From contig JAGXIW010000002.1 in assembly GCA_024635475.1 (NCBI GenBank), forward strand, positions 20,919-84,918: 64,000 nucleotides of DNA, in the 5' to 3' direction. The DNA comes from a bacterium (lineage in GTDB: Bacteria > Patescibacteriota > Gracilibacteria > BD1-5 > UBA6164). Below the pieces are notes generated by a model. It did no database searches and was not told the origin of the DNA. It saw nothing but the letters and a program-made list of their open reading frames with translations. The position numbers were made by a program, and so were the translations under genes. This document shows, in pieces, positions 44,110 through 55,566 of the stretch (position 1 is its first letter; every line of letters begins with the position of its first letter).

Positions 44110-46746
44110 CTAATTATTTCTTTCAAAATTTTGATTAAACCATTTAGGTACATTTACTTTTCACTTTTTAAAAAAATCAATTATATCATCTCCTACATTT
44201 TCTAAATATTGTTCAAAAATTTCTAGGTTCATTTTAGTATAATTTTTATTATACTCCTCATTAATTATAATAATTAAATTATTTATTTTTTCAATAATAA
44301 TTTCTTTTATTTGTTCAGGAGTTTTATTATTCATTTTTGAGGATATTTCTTTTAAAGATTCTACTATATCTTTATTCTTATCATGTGTAAATTGAATATT
44401 TTTAAAAGTAAATATTATAAGTTCTCTAAAAAATCGTTCAATTTTAAAAAAAGATCATTTTTCGATTTCATTAATGGATAATAGTATATATCAATCATGA
44501 AGACATAATTTTATTTTTTCTTTTGAAATATAAGGGGCTTTATTTATGATAGCAGATGTGATGTAACTAGTTTTTATATCATAAACAAAAGTGACTTTTA
44601 CATCATTATTTTCTTTTTCTAAATCTATATATTCTTTTATTCTAGGTACTCAACTATCAGACCTAATAATTCAATTATCCACGAATATAGATCATGGGTT
44701 AGCAAAATAATCAACATAATCTTTTGATATTGCTTGAATTTTCTTTGAGTCTACATGAGAAGTTGCTCTTATAGCAGTTTGAAAATCAATTCTTTTAATA
44801 GTCTTATTATTTATGTAGAGAGAATTAAAATCAGAAAATATCATTTTATCATAATTTCATTTAATTAAATCATAAAAATTATTTTTTATATATATTTTTA
44901 AATCATTTATTTTATTTACATGGTGGATTATAAAATCTTTATCTTCTTGGGTTAATTTTTCTTCTTGATCATTATATGTATATGTTGTAGAATTTGAGAA
45001 CATTGAACAAATTTTAAATGATTTTGTATTAAGTTTTATATGCTCTAATGCCTGTATAATTTTTTCTTTTTCAGTTCATGCACTTAATTCCTTATAATTA
45101 GTTATTAATTCCTCTACAAATATTTTTAAAACATTTTTAGGAATATCCCTAAATTCTTCTAGGCTTATAAGTAACTCATAAATATTGAAATAAGCATAAT
45201 CAGAAACTCAATATGCAATCATATCTAATTCTTTTTTTGTATTTGGTTTATTATTGGTACTAATTTCAGCTTCAATATCATCAATTAATTTTCATTTACC
45301 TGCTCATAAATCCCTAAAAATATATGTTCATGTATTTATTTTATTATATTCTAGAAAGGTTTTATGATTTTTAATAAGTTGTGTCAAATCAAGTCAAAGT
45401 ATATTTGATGTTTCTATTATTCATCTACTTATTGACCAATCAAAATATGAAACTAATTTTAATAGACCATCTTTATCAAGTTCTTGTAAAAGATTTTCTT
45501 CTGAGATTAGTTTTGATCAAAAATTTTCTTCAGAAATAATTAATTTTAATTCTTCTTCTGTAATTTTTTCTCAATTAACAAATTCGTTACCACTTGTAAT
45601 TTTATTTGTATTATTTTTTTTATATTCGTATTTTGAGATTATAGAATTAGCAAAAGATAATAGAATAGATAAGTAAAAAGGTTTTCACAAATCATTTTCA
45701 AATTTACTTTGTTTTTCAATATTTGATAATAATTTTTCAACTTTAGGTCAATATATATCTATTAATCATTTTAGTGATTTAGTTATATTTTCATATAAAA
45801 TATCTGTATCTTTGATTGGATTTATTTCATGATGATCCTGAACTCAAAAATATTGAGAATTTTTTGATCAACAAGCTCTAGAACTTTTAGTAATAGGATC
45901 TACTAATAATGGAATTAATGATTGAGATTCTAATCTATAAGACTTTAGAAAATTAAGATCTATATGTCAAGTTCTAGTAAGAACAGATGATACTGTTGTA
46001 TTATGTCAATTATTGGTAATAGTATTAAGAGTACTTCTATATGCATAAGGTACATTATTTATATTGGTTACTAATTTTGATGGCATTACTCAAAATTGAG
46101 CTTCTCATGTGTAAGTTGTTATAATTTTTTCTGAAAGAATCTCATCTAATCAAATAATATGACTTATAAACTGATGTCACCAACATATTCATATTAATTT
46201 ACTATTGATTCTATTATTATGTACTTCTTTGATAAAATCTACTAATTTTGAATTATATAATTCGTCTGGAACATTTTCTAGATTAACTAAGCTTCATCAT
46301 AAAATTAGAATAGAGTTTTCATATAAGTAATTTGAAATATGACTATTTTTTGATTCATCTGTATATGAAATTTCTACTATTTCGACATATTTTTCGTAAC
46401 TATTTTCTAAAATTTCTTTTAATTCTCTTATAAATAAATCATTAGTAAAACATCAATCAGATAAAAAAATAATTGGTTTTTTACCTCAAAGAATTTCACT
46501 TAATTTATCTAATATTTCCACCAAAGATTTTTTATCATTTTTAAAATTTTTTAAATCTAAACTATTATTTTTGGGAAATTCTCACATAGAAAATTCTTTA
46601 TCTTTATGTATTTTTTTATTTCTTAAAATATTTTCAATTTCTCATCATAAAGTAGGATAGATTCAAGAAAGATGGTTTATTGAAGGATGGTTTGGTAGAT
46701 TATCTTCTGGATAACCAATAATGTGAATTATATCATTTGATTTCAT
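44110..46746 (-). CDS. Large fusion: class I glutamine amidotransferase-like + SAM methyltransferase-like domain
   Basis: 878 residues, no signal or membrane segment. Residues ~85-310 look like a triad glutamine amidotransferase: nucleophile elbow KLIGICWGHQFISHIIGL with Cys188, a TYTGEAQFGVMPSK strand pair and a late GVQDHHE with His and Glu at 305-307. The middle is helical. A second domain from ~475 has YIFRDLGAGKGKLIDDIEAE, the glycine-rich SAM loop, then SDYAYFNIYELLI, MIFSDFNSLYINN and ATSHVDSKKIQAIS as in class I methyltransferases. I know no named family with this order. It could amidate and methylate a small molecule or nucleotide. Partner regulator at 43303. Confidence 0.6.
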
Positions 46747-47073
46747 ATTATTATTGATTAATAATATTAATTGATATAAGCATTATGCTACGAAAATATA
46801 AAAAGTCAAATAAGTTTACTAGATTTAAGTTTGAAAAATACTATATAGTAATATGGTGCAAGCATTTGTTATTGTAAATAAAAAATTTTATAATTAAAAA
46901 TCATTTGAAGTCTATAAACAAGAAAATAAAATATAAATTAAAAATAATATTATATATTATTTTTCATACAAAATTCATACATTAATTTATTAAAGTGCAT
47001 TTATAATTGTTATTTATTTTAACAATTTTAATATTTTATATTATGTTTAATTTATTTTCTAATAAACTTAATT
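46747..47073. other. 327-nt noncoding spacer
   Basis: Divergent spacer between the GATase/methyltransferase fusion and the secreted repeat protein. It is extremely AT-rich and presumably holds both promoters. I see no RNA gene, repeat or ORF with support. Confidence 0.5.
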
Positions 47074-48474
47074 ATGAATAATAAAATTAAAAAAATAGTA
47101 AGTATTATGTTAATTAGCTTATTATTAGGAAGCAATTTTGCTTTGATTAATTCGGTTAGTGCAAAACAATGAAGAGGATGAGTAAGTACAAAACAATCAG
47201 AAGAGTGAATTAGCATCAAACAATGAGAAAAATGAGTAAGTGCAAAACAATGAGAAGAATGAGTTAGTACAAAACAATGAGGAAAATGAAGTGAAAAGAT
47301 AACCTTCTGTCATGTTCCTCAGGGTGATAATAATAATCCGATAACAATTACTACCTGATTACCAGCATATGAAAGAGGTCATCAGAATCATGAACTAGAT
47401 TATATGGGGGAATGTATGGTTCCTAATATAGAAATTGAAAAAACATCTAGTTGACCAAATAAAATTGGTACTGGTATTTATGAAACGGGTTACAATATTA
47501 AAGTTAGTAATGTTGGATGAACTAGTTCTTATACTCTACATGATAATATTGAGTTACCTGTTTGAGTTACATCTGTAGTAAGTTGACTTAGCTTTGTCTC
47601 AGATGATGACTGAAATCCAGTTCCTACAGTTAATCCATTATATAATGGTATTGATCAACATATTATAATTACTGATGAAGATATTTTAGGTAGTGGTAGT
47701 GATGAGTTTTCATATAATGTAACCTATACTGTTGATCTAACTGCTACTCCTAGTGATGTTAATTGTAATTGAGAAGAAAATAGTGATAGAATCATATTAG
47801 TTAAAAACACTGCAATGATTTCACATCACGAAAATCATGAACATCCTGAACATCATGAAGAAAAAACATGTATTGAATTACCAATACCAGATGCGGTGCC
47901 TAAAGCAAATTTTGTTGCTTCTAAAATAGTCTGTGATGATGAATCATATTTACCTAATTGTTGAACTTGATGAAATGATATTAATGAAAGTGATGAAAGT
48001 TATGATGATTATACTGATGAAAGTGATGAAAGTTATGATGACTTTATTGATGAGATGATAGAATTAGACCAGATAAATGATACTGAAAAAAAAGAATGAA
48101 TTAATGAAATAAAAATTTTACCTACAACATTGTTAAATACTTGAACTATAATTACTGAAAAAGTTAATGATATAGTGAAAAACAAGGTTGAATTTGATTT
48201 TCCTGTTATGATTCAAAATTATCTTAATGAAAATGAGGGGGAGTTAGAAAAATATTTATATAGTAATAATATTTCAATTAAATACAAAATTGCTATAGCT
48301 AAATTTTTATTAAAGCTAGAAAGGTCAGAAAAAACTAAAAGAGAAAAGATAACTCAAAAAACTTTTTCTAAAATTCAAAATTTAGAAATCAATAATCAAA
48401 ATGATAATAAGATGTTAAATTTATTAAATTATTTTAAATTAAAATTAGCTATTAATTATAAAAAAATGTTTTAA
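47074..48474 (+). CDS. Secreted protein with Lys-Gln-Gly repeats and a CHxPxG motif
   Basis: 466 residues. Signal peptide to about residue 30 (ending INSVSA). Residues 30-73 are five 9-residue repeats of the type AKQGEEGVS. Next comes KITFCHVPQGDNNNPITITT ... LDYMGEC, which matches the ICHIPPGNP...GDxxGxC motif of many bacterial surface proteins. A beta domain (EKTSSGPNKIGTGIYETGYN, then IKVSNVGGTSSYTLHDNI) resembles DUF11/CARDB-like modules. The C-terminus is acidic, then lysine-rich and helical, without an obvious anchor. The transglutaminase-like gene faces it tail-to-tail, 56 nt away. Confidence 0.75.
47161..47292 (+). repeat. Five in-frame 27-bp repeats (KQGEEGVS units)
   Basis: Coding tandem repeats: AKQGRGGVS, TKQSEEGIS, IKQGEKGVS, AKQGEEGVS, TKQGGKGS. 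Most of the glycines are TGA. Lys and Gln alternate at fixed spacing on an exported segment. Confidence 0.8.
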
Positions 48475-48491
48475 TTATTACCTATTTTATA

Positions 48492-48528
48492 CAATAAAAA
48501 TACTAGGATTTATCTAGTATTTTTATTG
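48492..48528. terminator. Bidirectional intrinsic terminator
   Basis: Perfect 15-bp stem CAATAAAAATACTAG / CTAGTATTTTTATTG with a 7-nt loop between the convergent repeat-protein and transglutaminase-like genes. Confidence 0.88.
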
Positions 48529-48530
48529 TA

Positions 48531-49865
48531 TTATTTATTGTAAGCTAAATCATTATTTGTTATTATATAATAACTTAATTTATATGTTCAATTATTCCAT
48601 ATAAATAATCTATATCAATCAAGATTATAATTTATTTGTTTAAGTAATGTCTCAATATTTGAATTATTTACAGTATAATAATTTAAATTTGTAATTAATT
48701 TAACTTGATTATTTTCTTTATATTTAAAATCAATTACTTCGAAGTTTGGAATTATATTTTTAATTGTTTCTATTGTTATTTTTTCATTGTAAGCTAATGA
48801 ATTAGCTTTTCTAAAAGTAAATGGTTTTAGTAAAAGATAATTCTTATCTTCATATTTATCTAAAATATTTAAAAAATTATTTTGTACTATATTTCTTCTA
48901 TTTTCTAAATTTTTGGCTTTTAAATATCAAGGTAATTTCCCGAAATCATATTTGTTTGTATAAAATAAATCTTTTGGTAATTTAAAATATTTATATTGAT
49001 TATATGTTTTTGTTTTTGATTTTCAAACAGGATCATCATATGTAGGGTCATAATATTTATCTCAGATTTTTACCCATGCATGACCTACATTTGGAAAATC
49101 AGGTGAATCTAATACATATCATTTTTTAACTTCTACATTTGAAATTCAAGCAAAACTCAACATATATAAATATAATTTTGAATATCATCAACACAATCAG
49201 TTTTTGTTTTTATAAGTATTTATTCAAGAAAATATTTCTTTATTTTCTTTACTGAAAGTCTCAGTAAAAGATATATTTTTTAAAATATAATCATATATTT
49301 TTAAAATTTTATTTGTTTCTGATAATCATTTAGTTAAGTTAATAGTTTCATTTTTTAAGTTTAAAAATAATTTATCTGTGTCATCTTCTGACGATTTTTT
49401 ATCATCAGCCAATTCTCTTAAAAATTCTTGTTTATTTGAAATTCATATGATTATGTGATCGCTAATTAATTTTACTTTTTTATAATTAGTAACAAATAAA
49501 ACTTTTTTATTATCGTCTAATAATAAAAGTGTTGTAGTAGTATTAAATCAAGCATTTTTTAAATCAATATTTGAAGGAATAACTCATTTTCAGAAATTTT
49601 TATATTTGCTATATGTGTAAGTATACCATATTCAATTTTCTAAAAACATATTATTGTTTTTTAATACTTTTACTTTAAAAGAATTATAGATTTTATTATT
49701 TAATTTATTTAATGAATTAGTTATTTTATTATCTAAACTAGTAGAAAGAGAAATATTATTATTAATTCAGGCATTTGTTACTGTTGATGTATCTGCATAA
49801 ATAAATCAAATTATTGATATAATTGATATGATGATTGAAAAAAATATTTTTATTGTAGTTTTCAT
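48531..49865 (-). CDS. Secreted transglutaminase-like (papain-fold) protein
   Basis: 444 residues with a signal peptide (to about residue 23, ending WFIYA-like with TGA as Gly). The catalytic triad of the transglutaminase-like superfamily is readable: Cys in NGLCGGYSKLYLYM, His in NVGHAWVKIGDKYY and Asp in YYDPTYDDPV. Bacterial members are mostly proteases or peptidoglycan-linked enzymes, some cross-link proteins. The flanking parts are lysine/asparagine-rich and unknown. Its convergent neighbour is an exported protein carrying regular Lys-Gln repeats. Confidence 0.82.
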
Positions 49866-49958
49866 AATATCTTAACTATTTAACAAAATGATTTTTTACT
49901 TTTTTGTCTAACATTTTTTTACATTATTATAATAATTCAATTAGGGTATTTGCCTATT

Positions 49959-49986
49959 AGAATTTAGCTATCTTTAGCTAAATTCT
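49959..49986. terminator. 12-bp perfect hairpin
   Basis: AGAATTTAGCTA / TAGCTAAATTCT with a 4-nt loop, in the 226-nt gap between the transglutaminase-like gene and the methyltransferase. May act as a weak terminator or as a 5' leader structure of the minus-strand genes. Confidence 0.5.
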
Positions 49987-50091
49987 TTATTTAAAGCACT
50001 AAAAAATAGGTGACAAAATACTATCATCACCGTTCTTTTATTTTAATATTTTTTTAAAATGATTAAAAATGAAATAATTTTTTTTAATAAT

Positions 50092-50859
50092 CTATTTTTT
50101 TTCGCACACAAAATAAACTCTTTCAGACTCTTCATTAACTTCTCAATAATGAAAATCTATAGTTTCAAGTATTTTAAATCATTTATTTTTCAGCTCTTTT
50201 TTTATAATATTTATGGGAAAAGAGTTTTCTTTTACATTTTCTGTTATTAAGTCATATCTTCAGTCTGGAGCTTTTTTAAAGATTTTTATAAGCCATTCAT
50301 AAAATATAGTAGGGGAATCTGTATTATTACCTCAAGTTTTTTTAAACATTTCAAGACATACTGTATCATCTCAAAAAGTATAAAATTGAGCAAAATCTCT
50401 AGTTATACTTTCAAATTCGTATAAAGTATTTATATCAAAAATAAGTATTCATCATTTATTTAGATGATTATAAGACATCGTGAAAAAATTTTGCCATTCT
50501 TGCCATGTAAGTAGGTGACATATAGAGTTATAGTTACATAGAATTATATCAAAGCTTTTTTGTAGTGAAAAGTTTGTCATATCTCATAAAATCAAGTTCT
50601 TTTCATCTAAATTGTTTTTGGCTATTTCAAGCATTTTAGGATTTATATCGAGTCATATTACACTGTATCATAGTTTTTCAAATTCTTTTGCTACAACTCA
50701 AGTTCCACAAGCAGTTTCCAATATAGATATACTTTGGATTTCTTTTTGCATATATTTTTGTATAAGCTTCGATAAAAACTCTACTTCATCTTCTAAAGGA
50801 GAGTTTATTCATCTAACTATTTTATCATAATATTCTAAAAATATATTGTATGTATCCAT
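50092..50859 (-). CDS. Class I SAM-dependent methyltransferase
   Basis: 255 residues. Methyltransf_25/11-type motifs: ISILETACGTGVVAKEFEKL (motif I), YSVIGLDINPKMLEIAKNN (motif II), SFDIILCNYNSICHLL (motif IV) and LNKGGILIFDINT. C-terminal region after residue 140 resembles small-molecule methyltransferases. Substrate unknown. Start ATG lies 185 nt beyond the cold-shock gene's stop; two hairpins separate them. Confidence 0.85.
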
Positions 50860-50952
50860 TTTATATAATAAAAATAATATAACTAACTGTCATCCTAAAA
50901 TAATGTTTAGGATATTTAATTCTTTTTTAATTGGAAATATTATATTATTTTT

Positions 50953-50991
50953 TTAAATTAGTAAAATTATTTTGTAATTTTACTAATTTAA
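50953..50991. terminator. 17-bp perfect hairpin
   Basis: TTAAATTAGTAAAATTA / TAATTTTACTAATTTAA around a 5-nt loop, just beyond the cold-shock terminator. Probably a second-stage terminator. Confidence 0.6.
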
Positions 50992-51000
50992 AAAAAATAA

Positions 51001-51029
51001 AAAAACTCATCTAAACTAGATGAGTTTTT
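51001..51029 (-). terminator. Intrinsic terminator of the cold-shock gene
   Basis: AAAAACTCATCTA / TAGATGAGTTTTT with a 3-nt loop, 15 nt after the cold-shock stop codon, with a T-run on the minus strand. Confidence 0.88.
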
Positions 51030-51043
51030 TTATTTGCATTTAA

Positions 51044-51241
51044 TTAAGCAACTTGTATGTTTACTGCTTTAGGACCTTTTGGAGATTGTCCGATTTCAAA
51101 AGTAACTTTGTCACCTTCGTTTAAATCTTCAAATTCAACTCCAGATAAGTCATTTTTATGAAAAAATACATCATTCTTCCCAGTTCCTTCAGTAATAAAA
51201 CCAAACATTTTTGGATTTAATCTTTTAATTGTTCCTTCCAT
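51044..51241 (-). CDS. csp: Cold-shock protein (CspA family)
   Basis: 65 residues, one cold-shock domain. RNP1-like KMFGFITEG and RNP2-like DVFFHKNDL are present, with GDKVTFEIGQSPKGPKAVN at the end. Binds single-stranded RNA/DNA and melts structure. All its glycines are GGN and none TGA, in contrast to neighbouring genes, consistent with avoidance of the reassigned codon in a highly expressed gene. Confidence 0.96.
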   Translation of the reverse strand: MEGTIKRLNPKMFGFITEGTGKNDVFFHKNDLSGVEFEDLNEGDKVTFEIGQSPKGPKAVNIQVA

Positions 51242-51585
51242 TTTGTAAAAAATAAAAATATAAAATAAATAAGTGTAATATTTTTTGTATATGTTGAATA
51301 ATTATAAGAAAAATTTTTAAAACGAATTTTTTGGAAATTTATATTTTGTGATTTTTCTAATATTTATAAACTTATAAATAATAAAATAAACTTATTTAGA
51401 GTATTATAACCATAAATTCTATAAAAGGAAATGATTTTTTAACTTTCTTATCTTTTTTATTCTTTTTTGAATATATGCAATACTAAATAAATTTAATTTT
51501 TGTTCAAATATACATAATTTTTTTTGAAAATAATTCTATTTGATCCCAATTTAAGGTATAGCCAGACTCAATTAATGAGATATTA
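51242..51585. other. 344-nt noncoding region upstream of csp
   Basis: Very AT-rich. On the minus strand a TATAAT hexamer at 51403-51408 could be a -10 box giving a leader of about 150 nt before the cold-shock ORF, as is common for cold-shock genes; the -35 is poor. No ORF or strong hairpin found. Confidence 0.4.
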
Positions 51586-53508
51586 CTATTTAATTAAAAT
51601 ATATCAATTTGAGTAATTATAGTTTTTATTTTGTTCTCATTTGTACATAGGATTTTTTATATCCAAATTTTCAAAAATCACTTTATAAGTTCAATTTTTT
51701 CATTTTACTTCAAAAGTCATGTCTTCTGTTTTTAACTCAAGATTTTTGCTTTTCTTATAATCATTATATATTTTTTCTGTTATTTCTGATATATTTATTT
51801 GTTCTATAGTCATTCAATTTTCAATTAATTCTATAGTTTGTATATCAGTATCCACTTTTCCATATGAAATAGATTGTTCTCTATCATTTCATAATCTATA
51901 TATTTTGTTGTATCAAGTGGTATCTATTGGAAAGATCTCATTATTTCTATAATCAATATGGAAATTTAAAAACTCTATTTTGTCTTCAGTAGTTGTATCA
52001 AAATATGATTTTACTTTTATATAATCACTTATACCGTTTATAATATCCCATTTACTAGGTTCACTATAAATTCTATTTTGAGTAGTTTTTAATATTTCAG
52101 GTTCATTCTTATATCTTTCAAAATCCTCTTTTTTTCTTTTTTCAAAATCTTCTTTGTGTTTTTTTTCTATTTCCTCATATTTTTCACTAAACAATTCTTT
52201 TATCTTATCACAGTTATCATAATCACATATATATTGGATCTCTGAATGTATTTCTTTTGATAATTCTGGTTTAATGTCTTCATAATTTTTCAAAGGGATT
52301 ATAACAGAAGCCTGAAGAATATTTGCTTTTTCTAAATTTGTTATGAGCCTATAATATTGTCTTGCTTTAGGTAATGTATAAACTGACCAAGGTCAAATAG
52401 ATATAAGTATAGTAAATAGAGTAAGAAGAGCAGGAATAAAACTTAGAGATTTCTTTTTTGAAATTACAAAATAAAGAGATATGAAAAGTAACCAAAATCA
52501 GAATACTACAACAAAATATCTATTTGTAGTTATATCATACTGTCATATTCTCAATCAGATAGCATAAAATAACATAAATAATTGAGGGATAACAGCATAA
52601 GGAAAATAGGATCTAAAAGTCTTAATAAATTTATTTTTGTCTTCAAATGTGTATGAAAATATATATGCAATGTATCAAAAAGTAGAAAATCAGATTGTTA
52701 ACCAACTAACTTCTCATTTTGGCCAATCTCAGAAATTAAGTAATACTTTTACTGAATAAGTATATAGAATTATAAAATATACAAAGATAAAAGGAATTCA
52801 AACATATTTGATTAAGAAAGAGAAGAAAGCATTTTCTACAAAAGTGTCTTTTTTGAAACTAGCTTCATCTGGAACTTGTGTTAGAGCAAATATAGGAGTA
52901 ATAAATGAAAGTGAAATAATTGCCCAATTTTGTATAATGTCTTCAGTTATGGTGTTTCTTAGATCAAAAAGCTCTATTACAGACATTATTCAGATATTTC
53001 AAAGAAGGAATAATACTCATCAAAATATAGCAGATATCAAAAAAACTACACTTATCTTGAAAAAAAATGAATAGTAAACACTTTGTTTTAATTCTAATAA
53101 TAATTCTCTAATATAAGGGGAAATAAATATATATGATATGATTCAAGTTAGTGTAAGAATAAAAAAAACTAAGTTATTAAAATTCTCTAAATCTCTATCA
53201 AATCATATAAAAAATCAGATTCAAAATAAAATTGGAATTAGTTGAAATAGATATTTTTTATTTGTTTTAAATCACAATTTCTCAGAAGTCATGTAGATTC
53301 AAACACTAAAAAAATAGGTAATAATAAGAGAAAAAACAGCTCTATATATATCATTTTCTGTATTTTGAGTAAAAACTCAGTTAACAACAATGAAGAATAA
53401 TACACTAGTTAAGAAGATTACAATCAAAGTAACAGGGAATCTTGTAACAACACTCGAAATAGTATTTTTGAAATTAGCTAAACTGAGAGACTGGAAGATA
53501 TTTTTCAT
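51586..53508 (-). CDS. DUF4153 membrane protein
   Basis: 640 residues. About 12 hydrophobic segments fill residues 20-410, ending with the block SIGPWSVYTLPKARQYYRL that I associate with DUF4153 proteins, then ~230 residues of charged, probably exported domain with a coiled-coil stretch (EEIEKKHKEDFEKRKKEDFE). Function unknown in the family. It ends 78 nt short of 51508-type AT-rich sequence and is divergent from the ArsR operon. Confidence 0.75.
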
Positions 53509-53621
53509 AGGTGATTTTATTAAAAATATAATTTTATGTCACTAAAAAGCAAGGAAATTATAGTCTTATATATGTAAAATTCAAGTTAATTATTTTAAAA
53601 TTAAACTTGCAAAAATATGAA

Positions 53622-53641
53622 ATATCAATATATATTGATAT
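53622..53641. promoter_or_regulatory. Perfect 20-bp palindrome, candidate ArsR operator
   Basis: ATATCAATATATATTGATAT, self-complementary over its full length, 26 nt before the arsR start. AT-rich dyads of this size in the promoter are typical binding sites of ArsR/SmtB repressors. Confidence 0.6.
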
Positions 53642-53667
53642 ACTGATTTATTATTTAAATATTTTTT

Positions 53668-53970
53668 ATGAATTGTTTTTGTTTAGGAAATTTGGATGAT
53701 TTGGAATTTATAAAAGAATCATTTAATATATTGTCTGAACCAAATAGAATCAAGATTCTTTGTATTTTATGAAAAAATGAAAAACTTTGTGTTTGTGAAA
53801 TAGAAAAAGTTTTAAATCTTAAACAAAATCTTGTTTCACATCATTTGTGAATATTTAAAAGGATTTGATTATTGAAACAAGAAAGAATTTGAACAAGTAT
53901 TTATTATTCTATAAATCCAGAAACCTATACTAAACTAAAAAACTTAGTTTGAACTATTTTTAATTTTTAA
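53668..53970 (+). CDS. ArsR-family metal/metalloid-responsive repressor
   Basis: 100 residues. Winged helix of ArsR type: SFNILSEPNRIKILCILGKN, LCVCEIEKVLNLKQNLVSHH and LGIFKRIGLLKQERIGTSIY. The CVC motif at the start of the recognition-helix region is the As(III)/metal-binding pair of ArsR, and two more cysteines sit at residues 3 and 5 (MNCFCLG). It probably represses the operon it heads (thioredoxin-like and permease genes, 11 and 26 nt spacing). Confidence 0.92.
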
Positions 53971-53981
53971 TTTTTTTATTT

Positions 53982-54320
53982 ATGAAAACTATAAAAATCC
54001 TTGGAACAGGTTGTCCTAATTGTGCTAAACTTGAAGCAAATGTAAAAGTAGCTTTAGAAAAAACTGGTATAAAAGCAAATTTAGAAAAAGTAACAAATAT
54101 GGCAGATATAATGTCTTATAACATAATGTCTATGCCTTGAATTGTAATTGATGAAAAAGTAGTTAGTTCAGGTAAAGTTCTGGAAGTTGAAGAAATTATA
54201 AATTTATTAAAATCTTTTTGTAGTGAGGGTGGACAAGATTGTTGAAATGATTCTTCTTGTTGTCAAACAAAAGCTCCAGAAACTCCTAAAAAATCTTGTT
54301 GTTGTTCTGGAGATTGTTAA
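53982..54320 (+). CDS. Small thioredoxin-like protein with Cys-rich tail
   Basis: 112 residues. The first ~78 form a redox-active-disulfide/thioredoxin_3 domain: KILGTGCPNCAKLEANVKVA (CPNC active site at residues 11-14), MPGIVIDEKVVSSGKVLEVE with the cis-Pro. The tail holds eight to nine cysteines (CGNDSSCC, KSCCCSGDC), unusual and well suited to binding soft metals or arsenite. Such small thioredoxins are often encoded beside the permease family found next. Confidence 0.88.
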
Positions 54321-54346
54321 TTTTATTTATTCTATAAAAAATAATT

Positions 54347-55315
54347 ATGGATATATTTTACCCTATACAAGTTTTTGCCGATTTTTTGGTTTATGATTTG
54401 TTAAATCTTGGGGGGCATCTATGAGAAACAATTCATTTTTTTATCGCAGATACTATAAAAATCGTTATCTTGCTTTCAATAATTACTCAAGTTATGAGCT
54501 TTATAAATATCATATTTCCAATTGAAAAAGTGAGAAATTTCTTGGGTAAGAAAAAACTTTTTTGACTTGAATATTTGTTTGCTTCTATTTTTTGAGCTAT
54601 TACACCTTTTTGTACTTGTAGTTCTATTCCACTTTTTGTAGGATTTCTAAAATGAGGAATCCCACTTTGAGTAACTTTTTCTTTTTTGATTACTTCACCT
54701 CTTGTAAATGAAGTGGCAATTGCAATATTTATATGAATTTTTGGTCTTAAAGTAACTCTTATCTATATGTTGTCTGGAATATTTTTATGAGTAGTAGGAT
54801 GAATTATCTTGTGAAAAATGAATTTAGAAAAGTATATTGCAGATTTTGTTCTCGATATGAGAAATAAATGAGATAATGGGATAGAAGTAAAAAAGAAAAC
54901 GAGAAAAGAAATTTGGAAAGAGTCTTCAAAAGAGTGATGGGATATAACAAAAAAAGTTTTGCCTTATGTGCTTTTGTGAGTATGACTTTGAGCTATAATT
55001 CACTGATTTGTTCCAACTTGATTTTTTGAGAAATACATAACTGCAAATAATCCTTTTGCAGTACCACTAGCAGTTATTATTGGGATTCCTATGTATGCCA
55101 ATGCCACAACTATAATTCCAATAGTTGAAGCACTTATCTCAAAATGAATCCCGCTTTGAACAGGTCTTGCCTTTATGATGGCAGTTGTGGGACTTTCACT
55201 TCCAGAATTTCTTATTTTGAAAAAGGTAATGAAAATTCAATTGTTACTGATTTTTTTTGGTTTGATTTGATTTTTTATGATACTTTTAGGGTATTTTTTT
55301 AATATGGTTTTGTAA
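54347..55315 (+). CDS. Permease of the ArsP/DUF318 family
   Basis: 322 residues, eight or more membrane segments. Family signature SIFGAITPFCTCSSIPLFVG with the two critical cysteines, ITSPLVNEVAI, and the second repeat NPFAVPLAVIIGIPMYANAT. Characterised ArsP members export methylated or aromatic arsenicals. Context with ArsR and a Cys-rich thioredoxin supports arsenic or thiol-reactive metal efflux. Confidence 0.9.
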
Positions 55316-55343
55316 TTTTTTGTCATTATCTTTATAATAGGAG

Positions 55344-55377
55344 CTGTCATTGCTAGAGTAACGAAGCAATCCATTTT
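55344..55377. repeat. Dispersed repeat (GTCATTGC...CGAAGCAATCC type)
   Basis: TGTCATTGCTAGAGTAACGA followed by AGCAATCCA. A second, better copy is at 57946-57979. Short palindromic element class found in many bacterial genomes. Confidence 0.65.
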
Positions 55378-55443
55378 CTAGTCTTATCATACTAAAACAA
55401 GTTTGCTGGATCTATAATTTTTAATTATTACATAAATCTTACT

Positions 55444-55479
55444 AAAAAAGGTCATAAAAATGTTTTTATGATCTTTTTT
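55444..55479 (+). terminator. Intrinsic terminator
   Basis: AAAAAAGGTCATAAAAA / TTTTTATGATCTTTTTT (one G:T pair) with a 2-nt loop, ending the arsR operon before the PiT gene. Confidence 0.8.
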
Positions 55480-55566
55480 ATGGGTAATAATATAGTAAAT
55501 ATTTGACTTTATATTTTAGATATGATTAAATTAATCTATATAAGATTTATTTTTTATTTTTAATAT

